A stretch of DNA of 64,000 nt, from the NCBI GenBank assembly GCA_964017155.1, contig OZ024862.1:36702175-36766174 (forward strand). The letters are read 5' to 3'. Origin of the DNA: Oasisia sp. SBJ-2009. Its lineage: Eukaryota; Annelida; Polychaeta; Sabellida; Siboglinidae. The notes beneath the pieces were generated by a model. The model was not told the origin of the DNA, made no database searches, and saw only the letters and a list, made by a program, of their open reading frames with translations. Made by a program: the position numbers and the translations under genes. Positions 46,851 through 58,392 of this stretch are shown one piece after another (the first letter of the stretch is position 1; each line of letters starts with the position of its first letter).

Positions 46851-49441
46851 CAACTGTAATTCGTGTTTTAAACTGCAATCTGTGTTTTCAGCTGCACTCC
46901 GCGTCTTCAACTGCACTCCGCGTCTTCAAATGCACTCCGCGTTTTCAACTGCACTCCGCGTCTTCAACTGCACTCCGTGTCTTCAACTGCACTCCGCGTC
47001 TTCAACTGCACTCCGTGTCTTCAACTACACTCCGTGTCTTCAACTGCACTCCGTGTCTCCAACTGCACTCCGCGTCTTCAACTGCACTCCGCGTCTTCAA
47101 CTGCACTCATTGTCTTCAACTGCACTCCGTGTCTTCAACTGCACTCTGCGTCTTCAACTGCACTCCGCGTCTTCAACTGCACTCCGCGTCTTCAACTGCA
47201 CTCCGTGTCTTCAACTGCACTCCGTGTCTTCAACTGCACTCCTTGTCTTCAACTGCACTCCTTGTCTTCAACTGCACTCCGCGTCTTCAACTGCACTCCA
47301 TGTCTTCAGCTGCACCCCGCGTCTTCAACTGCACCCGTGTCTTCAACTACACTCCGTGTATTCAACTGCACTCCGTGTCTTCAACTGCACTCCGCGTCTT
47401 CAACTGCACTCCGTGTCTTCAACTGCACTCCGTGTCTTCAACTGCACTCCGCGTCTTCAACTGCACTCCGCGTCTTCAACTGCACTCCGCGTCTTCAACT
47501 GCACTCCGCGTCTTCAACTGCACTCCGCGTCTTCAACTGCACTCATTGTCTTCAACTGCACTCATTGTCTTCAACTGCACTCCGTGTCTTCAACTGCACT
47601 CCGCGTCTTCAACTGCACTCCGCGTCTTCAACTGCACCCCGCGTCTCCAACTGCACTCTGCGTCTTCAACCGCACTCCGCGTCTTCAACTGCACTCCGCG
47701 TCTTCAACTGCACTCCGCGTCTTCAACTGCACTCATTGTCTTCAACTGCACTCATTGTCTTCAACTGCACTCCGTGTCTTCAACTGCACTCTGCGTCTTC
47801 AACTGCACTCCGCGTCTTCAACTGCACTCCGCGTCTTCAACTGCACTCCGCGTCTTCAACTGCACTCTGCGTCTTCAACTGCACTCCGTGTCTTCAACTG
47901 CACTCATTGTCTTCAACTGCACTCATTGTCTTCAACTGCACTCCGTGTCTTCAACTGCACTCTGCGTCTTCAACTGCACTCCGCGTCTTCAACTGCACTC
48001 CGCGTCTTCAACTGCACCCCGCGTCTCCAACTGCACTCTGCGTCTTCAACTGCACTCCGCGTCTTCAACTGCACTCCGCGTCTTCAACTGCACCCCGCGT
48101 CTCCAACTGCACTCTGCGTCTTCAACTGCACTCCGCGTCGTCAACTGCACTCCGCGTCTTCAACTGCACTCCGCGTCTTCAACTGCACTCCGTGTCTTCA
48201 ACTGCACTCATTGTCTTCAACTGCACTCCGTGTCTTCAACTGCACTCTGCGTCTTCAACTGCACTCCGCGTCTTCAACTGCACTCCGCGTCTTCAACTGC
48301 ACTCCGCGTCTTCAACTGCACTCCGCGTCTTCAACTGCACTCCGTGTCTTCAACTGCACTCATTGTCTTCAACTGCACTCCGTGTCTTCAACTGCACTCT
48401 GCGTCTTCAACTGCACTCCGCGTCTTCAACTGCACTCAGCGTCTTCAACTGCACTCCGCGTCTTCAACTGCACTCCGCGTCTTCAACTGCACTCCGCGTC
48501 TCCAACTGCACTCCGCGTCTCCATCTGCACTCCGTGTCTTCAACTGCACTCATTGTCTTCAACTGCACTCCGTGTCTTCAACTGCACTCTGCGTCTTCAA
48601 CTGCACTCCGCGTCTTCAACTGCACTCCGCGTCTTCAACTGCACCCCGCGTCTCCAACTGCACTCTGCGTCTTCAACTGCACTCCGCGTCTTCAACTGCA
48701 CTCCGCGTCTTCAACTGCACCCCGCGTCTCCAACTGCACTCTGCGTCTTCAACTGCACTCCGCGTCTTCAACTGCACTCCGCGTCTTCAACTGCACTCAT
48801 TGTCTTCAACTGCACTCCGTGTCTTCAACTGCACTCTGCGTCTTCAACTGCACTCCGCGTCTTCAACTGCACTCCGCGTCTTCAACTGCACTCCGCGTCT
48901 TCAACTGCACTCCGCGTCTTCAACTGCACTCCGCGTCTTCAACTGCACTCCGTGTCTTCAACTGCACTCATTGTCTTCAACTGCACTCCGTGTCTTCAAC
49001 TGCACTCTGCGTCTTCAACTGCACTCCGCGTCTTCAACTGCACTCCGCGTCTTCAACTGCACCCCGCGTCTCCAACTGCACTCTGCGTCTTCAACTGCAC
49101 TCCGCGTCTTCAACTGCACTCCGCGTCTTCAACTGCACCCCGCGTCTGCAACTGCACTCTGCGTCTTCAACTGCACTCCGCGTCTTCAACTGCACTCCGC
49201 GTCTTCAACTGCACTCCGCGTCTTCAACTGCACTCCGTGTCTTCAACTGCACTCATTGTCTTCAACTGCACTCCGTGTCTTCAACTGCACTCTGCGTCTT
49301 CAACTGCACTCCGCGTCTTCAACTGCACTCTGCGTCTTCAACTGCACTCCGCGTCTTCAACTGCACTCCGCGTCTCCAACTGCACTCCGCGTCTCCAACT
49401 GCACTCCGCGTCTCCAACTGCACTCCGTGTCTCCAACTGCT
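46829..49441. repeat. 19-bp minisatellite, ~137 copies
   Basis: Consensus CTTCAACTGCACTCCGCGT. Units differ mainly at one place: CCGCG, CCGTG, CTGCG, CATTG or CCCCGCGTCTCC. These variants recur in a set order, for example CCGTG-CATTG-CCGTG-CTGCG near 48190, 48345, 48530, 48950 and 49230, which indicates a higher-order repeat. Since 19 is not divisible by 3 and the unit has no stop in any sense frame, all three forward frames are open for about 2.6 kb (866, 924 and 927 codons). This is a repeat property; there is no sign of a gene. Confidence 0.97.
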
Positions 49442-50036
49442 CTCCAGAGAGGCTCACCAGACCCGCTGGAGGACAGACCCAGTCGTGTGGAGGTGTCAGA
49501 GAACGGCGCCTTCGGTTGATGCATGGGACACTGCCTGCGGGCGAGGAAGGACTGATTCTAATAATGATGCTTTTTGACGAACTATTACAACCGACTCTTT
49601 CGAACTGTGCTGTCTTTGATAAGCCAGTTCAGTGCGCGAACGTGTACGCAAAATGAGTAAGGACTGTGCACTACGTCATCGAAACATGAGTGGTTATACT
49701 GGCATCCTAAATGCTGCGTTTGACGTTGCCCGTTTTCGCAGCGTTGAAGCCATTCTACCCGTTCCGTACAACTTGGCCAGTTCGTGGTACTTTTAGTGTA
49801 GTTTGAGTGAATAAAGCTTGATATAACTAACTCTTTCGCGATGTTGTGAAACTGTCGAAGTAGTTAGTTCGCATCGATGCTAGAGCTCACGCTGCGGGAT
49901 CCCTCATAAATGCGTCCACGAAATGTTTTCAAATTACATCGAAGGCCTAACTTCGAAATATATAAGCCTATCTGATTAATTTTCACTTGGTTTTATGTTA
50001 TTGTTGCAAAATAAACACTGTCAATTAAGAAACTAG

Positions 50037-50040
<4 letters not shown>
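49442..50040. other. Satellite 3' flank, unassigned
   Basis: Bases 49442-49660 continue two of the repeat frames into non-repeat sequence of mixed composition. AATAAA occurs at 49810-49815 but no gene leading to it was recognised. Confidence 0.4.
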
Positions 50041-50123
<83 letters not shown>

Positions 50124-50136
50124 GCATATATATGTA

Positions 50137-50192
<56 letters not shown>
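50041..50192. repeat. (TA)n microsatellite, interrupted
   Basis: About 150 bp of TA with TG/GC interruptions at 50107-50142. Confidence 0.97.
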
Positions 50193-50195
<3 letters not shown>

Positions 50196-50440
50196 ACAGA
50201 ACACCACGGACACAGAAGTAGGGTCAAACCGGAAGTAAGTGTATTGAACCAAAAGGAGACTGATCGAAAACCATCTTTTGCACCCCTCTGTATGTTCATA
50301 AAAAAACATCCATTAGTTCACCCGTTGAGACTCTTAAAATGCATAAGCCAGAGGAGTGAGGTTCGGATCGTATGAATATCTCAGTCTCCAAGCCTGAAGA
50401 CGTCTCATACGGATTTATCCTGTAAACTAAAACAACGGTC

Positions 50441-50537
50441 GTTCGTGTCGCTCTGTCTCTCTGTCTCTGTCTGTCTCTCTCTCTGTCTCTCTCTGTCTCT
50501 CTCTGTCTCTCTCTGTCTCTCTCTGTCTGTCTGTCTC

Positions 50538-50589
<52 letters not shown>

Positions 50590-50640
50590 ACTCATTCGCT
50601 CATTCACTCACTCACTCACTCACTCGATCGCTCAATTATT
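50441..50640. repeat. (TC)n/(TCTG)n/(CTCA)n compound microsatellite
   Basis: CTCTGTCT words, then pure TCTG at about 50540-50572, TC, and CTCA to 50624. ORFs on both strands across it are artefacts. Confidence 0.95.
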
Positions 50641-50647
50641 CTTTCTC

Positions 50648-50870
50648 ATTCTCTCCAATTATTACTAATGGTGAACCTATCGAAAGGGTGGACTGTTTCA
50701 AGTTTCTGGACACGATAATATCTACTGACTTGAGATGGGAAAAAGACAGACGCAGCAGTGAAAAAGGCTCAACAAAGGCGGAACTCCATGCGCCAACTAA
50801 AGAAGTTTGGATTGACGGAGGAGGTTTTGTTCAGTTCTATCGTATGCTGCAAGCGTATATTGTCTTTAAA
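50648..50870 (+). pseudogene. LINE C-terminal fragment
   Basis: Two frames give ERVDCFKFLDTIISTDLRW, then VKKAQQRRNSMRQLKKFGLT and EEVLFSSIV. FKFLGxxIS...KKAQQRLxxLRxLKKFG is the typical region after the RT in several fish and invertebrate LINEs. It is frameshifted near 50755 and has no RT core. It begins right after the microsatellite. Confidence 0.7.
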
Positions 50871-51269
50871 ATATATTAATTTTAATATCTATTCATATAT
50901 TTCATTATTCATTTTTATTCATTCTATAATAATTATATATTTCGAATATACTTGCACATGTATATTCCCTAGTATAACTTTTGGTTATAACCATTTCTTT
51001 GAGATATTCATTATGTACCCAATGTCTCCCACTTCCTGATTCCCTCAAGGCTTTTTCTGTGAAAGTCCGTATTATTAACTAAATTTAAAGAATGTCATAC
51101 TATCCAAATGTTTTAACAGCTTTTAATGTTTAAAACATATTTTATGTTGTTTTAATCGTACACAACAATTCAGTTTCACGATAAGTATGTGAGGCCCAAA
51201 CCTCATGTTTCAGACTGCTGCTATAGGACAAATTGAGACTTCAATACGACATATCATGATTGGTTGGGT
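50871..51269. other. No gene seen
   Basis: AT-rich sequence. Confidence 0.5.
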
Positions 51270-51459
51270 GCGCATAAAATGCAGAGAGAAAGACAGACAG
51301 AGACGCAGAGAGACAGAGAGGGGTTGCGTCCGCAACAGAAGAAAGTAAAATGGGTGAGCGTGGCTGACGAGAGAGAGAGGGAGAGAGTTAGCGAAAGAAA
51401 GAGAGACAGCGAGAGAGGTGGTGTCCGCAACAGAAGAGAGAAAGGTGGGTGAGGATGGC

Positions 51460-51500
<41 letters not shown>

Positions 51501-51655
51501 AGTGAGAGGGTGAGCGAGAGATTGAAAGAACGAGAGGGAGTTTATATACATGTCTGAAGAGTGACGGTGAACGTGGCTGAAGGGAGAGAGGGGGGGGGGG
51601 AAGAGAGATAAAGAGGAGAGAGAGAGAGAGCCAGAGAATGAGATAGAGAGATATA
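51270..51655. repeat. (GA)n-rich purine tract
   Basis: Repeated AGAGAG, with pure (GA)n at about 51462-51498 and again near 51615-51655. Imperfect duplications (GTCCGCAACAGAAGA at 51330 and 51423) sit within it. The Ser/Leu-rich minus-strand ORFs are artefacts. Confidence 0.9.
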
Positions 51656-51781
51656 TATGTTGGATGTATGTTGGTGAAGAGAAAGAGGTGAAGCATGTAC
51701 CTGAAAAAAGAGATGGTGAACACATCTCAAGTGAAATATGTTGTGAATGCGACAGTGACAGCAAATTATGAATATGAATTT

Positions 51782-51825
51782 CATTTCTTAAACCATCTGT
51801 TGACAAACAGATGGTTTAAGAAATG
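51782..51825. repeat. Perfect 20-bp hairpin with 4-base loop
   Basis: CATTTCTTAAACCATCTGTT, loop GACA, then the exact complement AACAGATGGTTTAAGAAATG. The surrounding sequence is not repetitive. Confidence 0.95.
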
Positions 51826-52502
51826 TGAAACCGTGCATTTGCATGAAACTATGAGAATGCATTGTTTTGTCAGTGCGTACCTACTTTGCTTCGTGCTACA
51901 AAGGCTTTATCACACAGTAGCGTGACACTGTTGTATGCGTGTAATAATCTGTTTTGTATATACACAGTAATTTTGCCATTTACGGAATGTTCCAGTTAAT
52001 TTGAATCTTTCTTCCAAGGAAGTGGAAATATTTGTGTAATTAGCACGTGAACATTCACAGCGGAGTGGTTAGAGAATAAATATAAAAAATAGTAGTAATA
52101 TGTGATGGTTGATCTCATTTCTGAGTGACTCTATGTTACATATAAGTAGCAAATATCATGCATTCTTAAATCCCCTCCACCTTTATATAATTATAACCGA
52201 TCTGTGTATAATTCTAACTTCAATACACCCAACAACTTTTCTAGCTGTCCAGATATGTATTTATTTATGGGATCTAGACTGCCTTGGGAATAGAACATAG
52301 CAACAGGAGGTCATGTTTATTAAACAGTAGGTTTTATGGGTTCGAGACACACAAAAACATATAACATGGACAACTAGAAGTGCCGTAAAACTCAGAGTAG
52401 CTATTCCTGTTGCTGTCTTCTTGACATGCAACATACGTCAAACACTGTTATGACATTCCACCCGAAAACCGAACACATTTCACACATAAATATTTAGGCC
52501 GT
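51826..52502. other. No gene seen
   Basis: AT-rich sequence without supported frames. Confidence 0.5.
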
Positions 52503-52916
52503 GGCTATTCTTCCGGATACGTACGAATAGCGCATATTAGCGTATAGGCTATTCTTCCGGATACGTACGAATAGCGCATATTAGCGTATAGGCTATTCTT
52601 CCGGATACGTACGAATAGCGCATATTAGCGTATAGGCAATTCTTCCGGATACGTACGAATAGCGCATATTAGCGTATAGGCAATTCTTCCGGATACGTAC
52701 GAATAGCCCATATTAGCGTATAGGCTATTCTTCCGGATACGTACGAATAGCGCATATTAGCGTATAGGCAATTCTTCCGGATACGTACGAATAGCCCATA
52801 TTAGCGTATAGGCTATTCTTCCGGATACGTACGAATAGCCCATATAATCGTATAGGCTATTCTTCCGGATACGGAAAAATAACGCATGTCTGCGTATAGG
52901 CTATTTGTCCGGATAA
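52503..52916. repeat. 44-bp quasi-palindromic minisatellite, ~9.4 copies
   Basis: The unit starts GGCTATTCTTCCGGATACGT, then ACGAATAGCGCATATTAGCG and TATA. GCTATTC and GAATAGC within each unit are complementary around a GGATACGTAC core, so each unit can fold back. The same units recur at 58640-58790. Confidence 0.97.
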
Positions 52917-53035
52917 ATATTTCGTTTCAAGAAGTATGTTTATCCGAAATATTGCAACTATTTCTATATTTATAAAGGCCTCCGATTTGTAAAATATGGC
53001 GAGTTTTGAGGATCATCTGTAACACACTTAGTCTC

Positions 53036-53440
53036 GTTTAACCGCCTGTCGGTCGGCTGCGTAACTACGCCGAAAAGACAGTCTGGTGGAAGAGCCGATA
53101 TTCATATAAATTACAAAAATAACATTTAACTAACCCTAAGTAATCACTTGTGTCGATATAATCATCATGTTATAACAGTATCGCTTTATACACAATTATT
53201 CGTATGTATGACAGCTAATCAGCATGTCTATCATGCCATATTTCTTGCTTCATTTCTGGTTTTTTGTGCTACTGTCAGTTTTATTTCGAATAGCTTTTTT
53301 ATAACGGGCCTTTTTATAATATAGTATTATCTAATAAAAGGATGTCCAATCAGCGTCTCTACACGAATCTTTGCAGCCCATTATTGTACCAGGCGGATTT
53401 GAAAAGGGCTCGAACAGTGCTGCCATATCACGGAGCATGG
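53036..53440 (+). repeat. Repeat S, left copy
   Basis: CTCGTTTAACCG, CTGTCGGTCGGCTGCG, AACTACGCCG and GACAGTCTGGTG at the left end, and CCAATCAGCGTCTCTAC near 53348, match in inverted order at 57895-58370. The middle parts are diverged. The PHD-protein exons lie between the two copies. Confidence 0.7.
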
Positions 53441-53787
53441 TTAAACGAGGCTTACTTTACTTAGTACAACATTCGCCAGGTGTCGCCACTACCAATTTCC
53501 AGACATTACAAACACAAGAAGATAGTGCAAGATGGCAGCGTTAATCCAGATATAGTAATTGTATTGTAGGTTAGACCTAGGTATCCCTTTCCCAGATGAT
53601 AACAATAACTGGAATAAACTGTCATCTGGAAATGGGTGGGTTACTCTTTGCTTCAATCATGATGCAATGAAAGCGAGATTATTCAACTCCTTATTTATTT
53701 CAATGATAAGTATTTGCTGTAAGGTAATTGTAGTAATATTATGCAAACACATGAGTATGAATGAATAAACTTTATTAGTATATACAC

Positions 53788-54286
53788 ACTAAGGTGTCCA
53801 GTACAAATAAACAAACTACATTGCCACAGCTTCCATATAAAATCAAATAAAACATACCCTACATAACATCAAAAATAGCTTATAAACTTACTTGTCAAAC
53901 AAATAAGGCTACAGCCACATGATATGCCATGTGCATAAAACCACACAAAGTCATGATGTATGTAAATACACTAAGGTGTCCAGTACAAATAAACAAACTA
54001 TATTGCCACCACAGCTTCCATATAAAAGCAAATAAAACATACCCAACATAACATCAAAAATAGCTTAAACTTACTTGTCAAACAAATAAGGCTACAGCCA
54101 CATGATATGCCATGTGCATAAAAACCACACAAAGTCATGATGTATGTATATACACTAAGGTGTCCAGTACAAATAAACAAACCATATTGCCACCACAGCT
54201 TCCATATAAAAGCAAATAAAACATACCCAACAAATAAGGCTACAGCCACATGATATGCGATGTGCATAAAACCACACAAAATCATA

Positions 54287-54356
<70 letters not shown>

Positions 54357-54380
54357 ATAAGGTGTCCAGTACAATAAAAA
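53788..54380. repeat. ~182-bp tandem repeat, 3.3 copies
   Basis: ACTAAGGTGTCCAGTACAAA starts units at 53788, 53970 and 54154, and a diverged start lies near 54356. Each unit ends in AAACCACACAAA(G/A)TCAT(G/A)ATG and TGTAT. A (TA)n array (54293-54352) has grown at the last junction. Bases 53441-53787 hold nothing else. Confidence 0.93.
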
Positions 54381-54416
54381 ATATTGTAAACCACACCAAA
54401 AAACACCTCACAAGCT

Positions 54417-55054
54417 CTATGTGTGAGCATCAGTGTAACAACTTGCACAAATCCAAGTCCTTGCCTTGGGACGTGACTTCTTCCCTAAGCAGGTTAGGTG
54501 GTACCACCTTGGACACGCGTCACATGCAAGGGAAGTGTCACCATCATCAAACGAATTGTCAGCATCCCTGTCGCAGATCGGACACATCCACTGTGGGTCT
54601 GCTGACTTCACAGTCAGCACCTGCTCCACGAGGAGCCACGCTTCACCAGTGAAATATTTCTTGATGCGACAGATGTCTACGCTCACAGCTGTCACCATGG
54701 CAGGAAGACGCTCTGGACGGACTTCGACGTCCTCTTCCTCCATGAGTGTGCCAGCCAGGGCCGCGGTTACTCTTCCCCCCACCAGCCAGCCAAGAATGAC
54801 TGAAACACCATGTTAACAACATTGTATGAATATGTCTAGTAGTAGTAACTCTATCTTATGAATTATATGCTTTTAAATAGTCTTGCTTAACCAACGCTCA
54901 ATCAAGAATTGAATCTGTGGTGATTTTATCTGTGTTTTAATGTTTTCTCACAAAAACACAATAATCCTGCAATAATTCCTTTATAGGTTTTAGCAAATTT
55001 GCTAGTGTGGATATAGGTTATTTATCATAATATATTACAGATATACCGGAGCCT

Positions 55055-55115
<61 letters not shown>

Positions 55116-55404
55116 TTAGACTGGATATTGCACTATATAAGAACTTACCTGTACTTTTGCGTAAAATATGTAATAACATTAGAATGATTGATGAAATATG
55201 TATCCTTACTTTTGTTTTTTTGGAGAGGATCTTTCTTGCGAAAAGCCACTGTCTTGTTCAGGCATCTCCGTTTGGCTGGCAGACCGATCGCTGTCTGTTC
55301 AGCTCCCTTTGGCCGACCTCGCTTCTGCACTTTCAGCGGCAACTGCATGTGGACCGTGGGTTCAAGTAGCCACTCTGTTGTTGTTGGTGGATTTTCATCT
55401 GCTG
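54417..55404 (-). CDS. C-terminal exons of transposase-derived PHD-finger protein
   Basis: Two minus-strand exons. Exon 55404-55210 follows the acceptor TGTAGTGTCAG and ends at an internal donor AAAA then GTAAGG. Exon 54799-54417 follows GGTGTTTCAG and ends at TAG. The join gives QKNKIILGWLVGG in frame. The protein has an AT-hook-like KRGRPKG, then TAIGLPAKRR, EEEDVEVRPERLP and IKKYFTGEAWLLVEQVL. It ends in a PHD finger with all eight ligands: CPIC, ACDAC, WYHLTC and WICASC. This series is the usual C-terminus of metazoan proteins with an N-terminal FAR1/SWIM-like domain and a MULE core. A reading through to GTAAGT at 55148 (stop at 55145) is an alternative exon end but breaks the conserved join. 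PHD fingers normally bind histone tails. Confidence 0.75.
55060..55146. repeat. (TA)n array and SINE tail in the PHD-gene intron
   Basis: TA dinucleotides at 55060-55112, followed by CTGGATATTGCACTATATAA, which is the 3' end of the SINE family also seen at 1800 and 62370. Bases 54800-55059 of the intron hold nothing recognised. Confidence 0.7.
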
Positions 55405-55868
55405 CTGACACTACAACATGACACCATTCAACAGCATGAAAATGCTATGTTGCGAATTTTCTTATGTTTAACAACTTGTTGTTTAATTGTCTGATGGACT
55501 TCCTGCAGAAAACATAATCATTATGTAGTTGTTAACTTGTTTTTTCGTTATATCTTCTACCTGTTGTAAGTCACCAGTACTGTTTCACCAACCTGGACAA
55601 AGGGGAGCCAAGAGAGAAGTGGGCATGCATTCACAAAATAAAGTAGTTTTTCAAAGACAATTAACTTGTCATGTGGATTAATCAATTGAATTATATATTT
55701 GCATTGTAATAAAGAGTAAGTACTAAAGTCTCAGTTTCACTTGTTGGCTCAATTCCAACTTGTATGCCTTTGTGCAAAATATGGGTTTATTGACCGAAAC
55801 ATTGCATTCCCCTTGTAATTATGCTGATATTCATGTGAAAGTTGTATTAAATCAGTAAAACCTGTAGC
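55405..55868. other. No gene seen
   Basis: Intron or flank of the PHD gene on the minus strand. No frame for a MULE or SWIM domain is present. Confidence 0.5.
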
Positions 55869-56020
55869 CAAATTCCGCCATTAGTTAAAGTCACGCCTTC
55901 ATAACCACCATAGATCCCTGTCGTATGCATAAATCTGTTGACAAATTAAATGCCTCTTATCGATTTTTATATTGACCAGCATAATTTCTAAGGATTTAGG
56001 CACAATAGAAGTTATATATT
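55869..56020 (+). mobile_element. CR1-like LINE 3' stub
   Basis: AAATTCCGCCATTAGTTAAA corresponds to the final FRRxLKT helix of the CR1-like LINE, here with a stop. It is followed by the 3' UTR ending TCTAAGGATTTAGGCACAAT and AGAAGTTA, as at 30860-30885. Confidence 0.8.
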
Positions 56021-56174
56021 ATTTACTAGTATTAATATAGGCATTTAATGGGAGACTCAACAGAGGGTTTTCGTCCTCGATGGTGGAATCTGTTATACTA
56101 ACATATTACAAGAACCTCTTGTGCATGGCAGCATCTGTATATGTTTTGTCATAATGCTTGCATGAACATTGATT

Positions 56175-56345
56175 GTTGGGGGATGAGGGTGACCCCCCAG
56201 TTTTTAGCTGTAGTATCCCCTTCACCTTTTCATTCCAGAAAAAATCTGTCTCCCTCTCACCTATCTCATAAGCCCCTACATAGATCTAGTAGCTGAAAAT
56301 AATAAACTCACAATATGAAATTGCCACTACCCAGAGGAAACATCG
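56175..56345. repeat. Dispersed repeat E, copy 2
   Basis: GTTGGGGGATGAGGGTGACC, then CCTACATAGATCTAGTAGCT and AATAAACTCACAATATGAA. Related to 22525-22740 in the same order, well diverged. Bases 56346-56832 hold nothing else. Confidence 0.5.
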
Positions 56346-56832
56346 ACTAGATAAATTGCTTGGTTGAAAACAGAATGCAACTTGATATACTTCAGTATAT
56401 TAATAGGATGCTTATCACGTGTGGCTAAAGCAGTGGAATCCTGCACATTGTGTAACTTAGTGCTATTTGAGTGATGTAAAATTTCTTTGTCAAAAGACAG
56501 GATTGGGAAGTCCTAGACAGGCACCCCTGTAGCCTCTGCACCTTGTCACTCTATCCATCAGGCAACCATAGGTCCTCAGTCTACATTTTATGTGATTGAG
56601 GGCAGGCCATGATCCTCGAGGCTCCCCTCTGCTACTCGAATGTTATTTACAATTATAAAATTGTGTTGATCATTCAATTTGTTTCACAGTCACAATATTC
56701 AAATACACGTAGCCAACATAACTATTTTAAATAACATACAATATAGTCATGTAATCAACATAAGCATACAATAAACACCTTTGTTTATTTTATAATTAGT
56801 AACATACCAACAATAAATGATTATATATATTA

Positions 56833-56869
56833 TTTTACTAAAAACAATGTGATATGCATTCAGATGATG

Positions 56870-56950
<81 letters not shown>

Positions 56951-57027
56951 ATATACATACACAACATCTGAATGCATAACATTGTTTTTAGTAATATAAC
57001 ATATATATATATATATATATATATTAG

Positions 57028-57100
<73 letters not shown>

Positions 57101-57154
57101 CATGATTACATATGGGGACCGATTTATATATATGTCTATACATTTATATGTATG

Positions 57155-57189
<35 letters not shown>

Positions 57190-57305
57190 CTATACATTTA
57201 TATGTATGTATATATATATATATATAATATATATACATACATATATATACATATAAATGTATAGACATATATAATATATATATATATATATATAATATAT
57301 ATATA
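56833..57305. repeat. AT-rich palindromic (TA)n complex
   Basis: TTACTAAAAACAATGTGATA with TGCATTCAGATGATG (56833-56870) is mirrored by CAACATCTGAATGCAT with AACATTGTTTTTAGTAA (56962-56997) around a (TA)n centre. More TA arrays follow to 57305, with mirrored TGTCTATACATTTATATGTA words at 57132, 57187 and, inverted, at about 57250. Confidence 0.9.
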
Positions 57306-57840
57306 CACACACACCGAGTTTGCTTGGTTGCCGGATGGCCCCTGCAATGTTAAATCCTGGCTACGCCACTGGACTGAAGGTACGTTTTACAAAATTTACA
57401 CCAGGCGTTTACATGCATTTGTTCGTGGGGAGGTAGCAATTAGCCATCTCCCAATAAAACGAAGCAGGACACCGCGGCTGTGCATATAGACAGCGCCACG
57501 CGCAGCCTATTGCTGTAGCCTCGATACTAATTATAATCTCGACTGAAGAAAACAACGCTCTAAATAACACAACACGTTCGAGTGAGTGAAAATGATCACA
57601 TAAGTTAATTTATTGTTATTAAAGATGTGTGTGATAACAATATTATATCAATACTTGACGTATTATTAATGGAAACTACGTTAGTAACAAAGGTCGAATC
57701 CTGGACCGAGTCGAATCCTGGACCGCTACCGTCGCGGTCCCAGATTCGGTCGAATCCTGGACTGGTCGAAACGTAGCCTCGGTTACCCAGACTCCGTGAG
57801 CTGGCAGCACTTTTAGGCCCCCTCAACTACGCCTGGGACA
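57306..57840. repeat. Unassigned, with short GTCGAATCCTGGACCG repeats
   Basis: GGTCGAATCCTGGAC-type words occur at about 57692, 57709 and 57748. No gene is seen. Confidence 0.6.
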
Positions 57841-57894
57841 GTATATATTCTTAAGTTTCTACATCCGGGCAGCCTTACCCCAGAATAGGGTAGA

Positions 57895-58375
57895 GACGCT
57901 GATTGGCTCTCAGGCCAACTATGAAATAAAAATTTAAATAACGATATAGTTTTACAAGATAATACTATCATTTGAAAAGTATTCACCATTGAACTTATAG
58001 TAACACAACAGTAAGTAAAAATTCAAATTTACCGTTGTTTATAAAATAAGAATTACGGCAGGATTAACCAGTATCCGTGAGGTGGCAGCATTGTCTAGCC
58101 CGACACGGATAGCATACAAATTAAATAAGGAAACCTTTTGATTAAATAATGCTGTATTATAAAAAAACTATTAAAAATTAAACTTATATTAACCCAAAAT
58201 AAATAGAAATACAAATTTTCAGTTGTTTATAAAAAAAATATTACGGCAGTGTCCGTGAGGTGGCAGCATTTTATAGATCACGCGGATACCAAACAAAAGC
58301 CGGCAAATGTCACCAGACTGTCTTCTCGGCGTAGTTCCGCAGCCGACCGACAGTCGGTTAAGCGAGACTAGTCGA
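57895..58375 (-). repeat. Repeat S, right copy (inverted), with internal duplication
   Basis: The inverse of 53036-53440 at both ends (GTAGAGACGCTGATTGG at 57899 and CAGACTGTCTTCTCGGCG with CAGCCGACCGACAG at 58315-58350). Inside, a ~197-bp unit is duplicated: ATTACGGCAG then ATCCGTGAGGTGGCAGCATT-type sequence at 58051-58096 and 58240-58270. Confidence 0.7.
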
Positions 58376-58392
58376 AACGTGGACCACCACAC

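Noticed and set aside
46736..49656. Three overlapping ORFs of 866-927 codons on the + strand
   Set aside because: They are the three readings of a stop-free 19-bp tandem repeat; no splice signals or domain support coding.
51210..51806. 198-codon Ser/Leu-rich minus-strand ORF
   Set aside because: Mostly a translation of (GA)n tracts.
52503..52916. Possible CRISPR-like array
   Set aside because: Units are adjacent, with no unique spacers; the genome is eukaryotic; it is a minisatellite.
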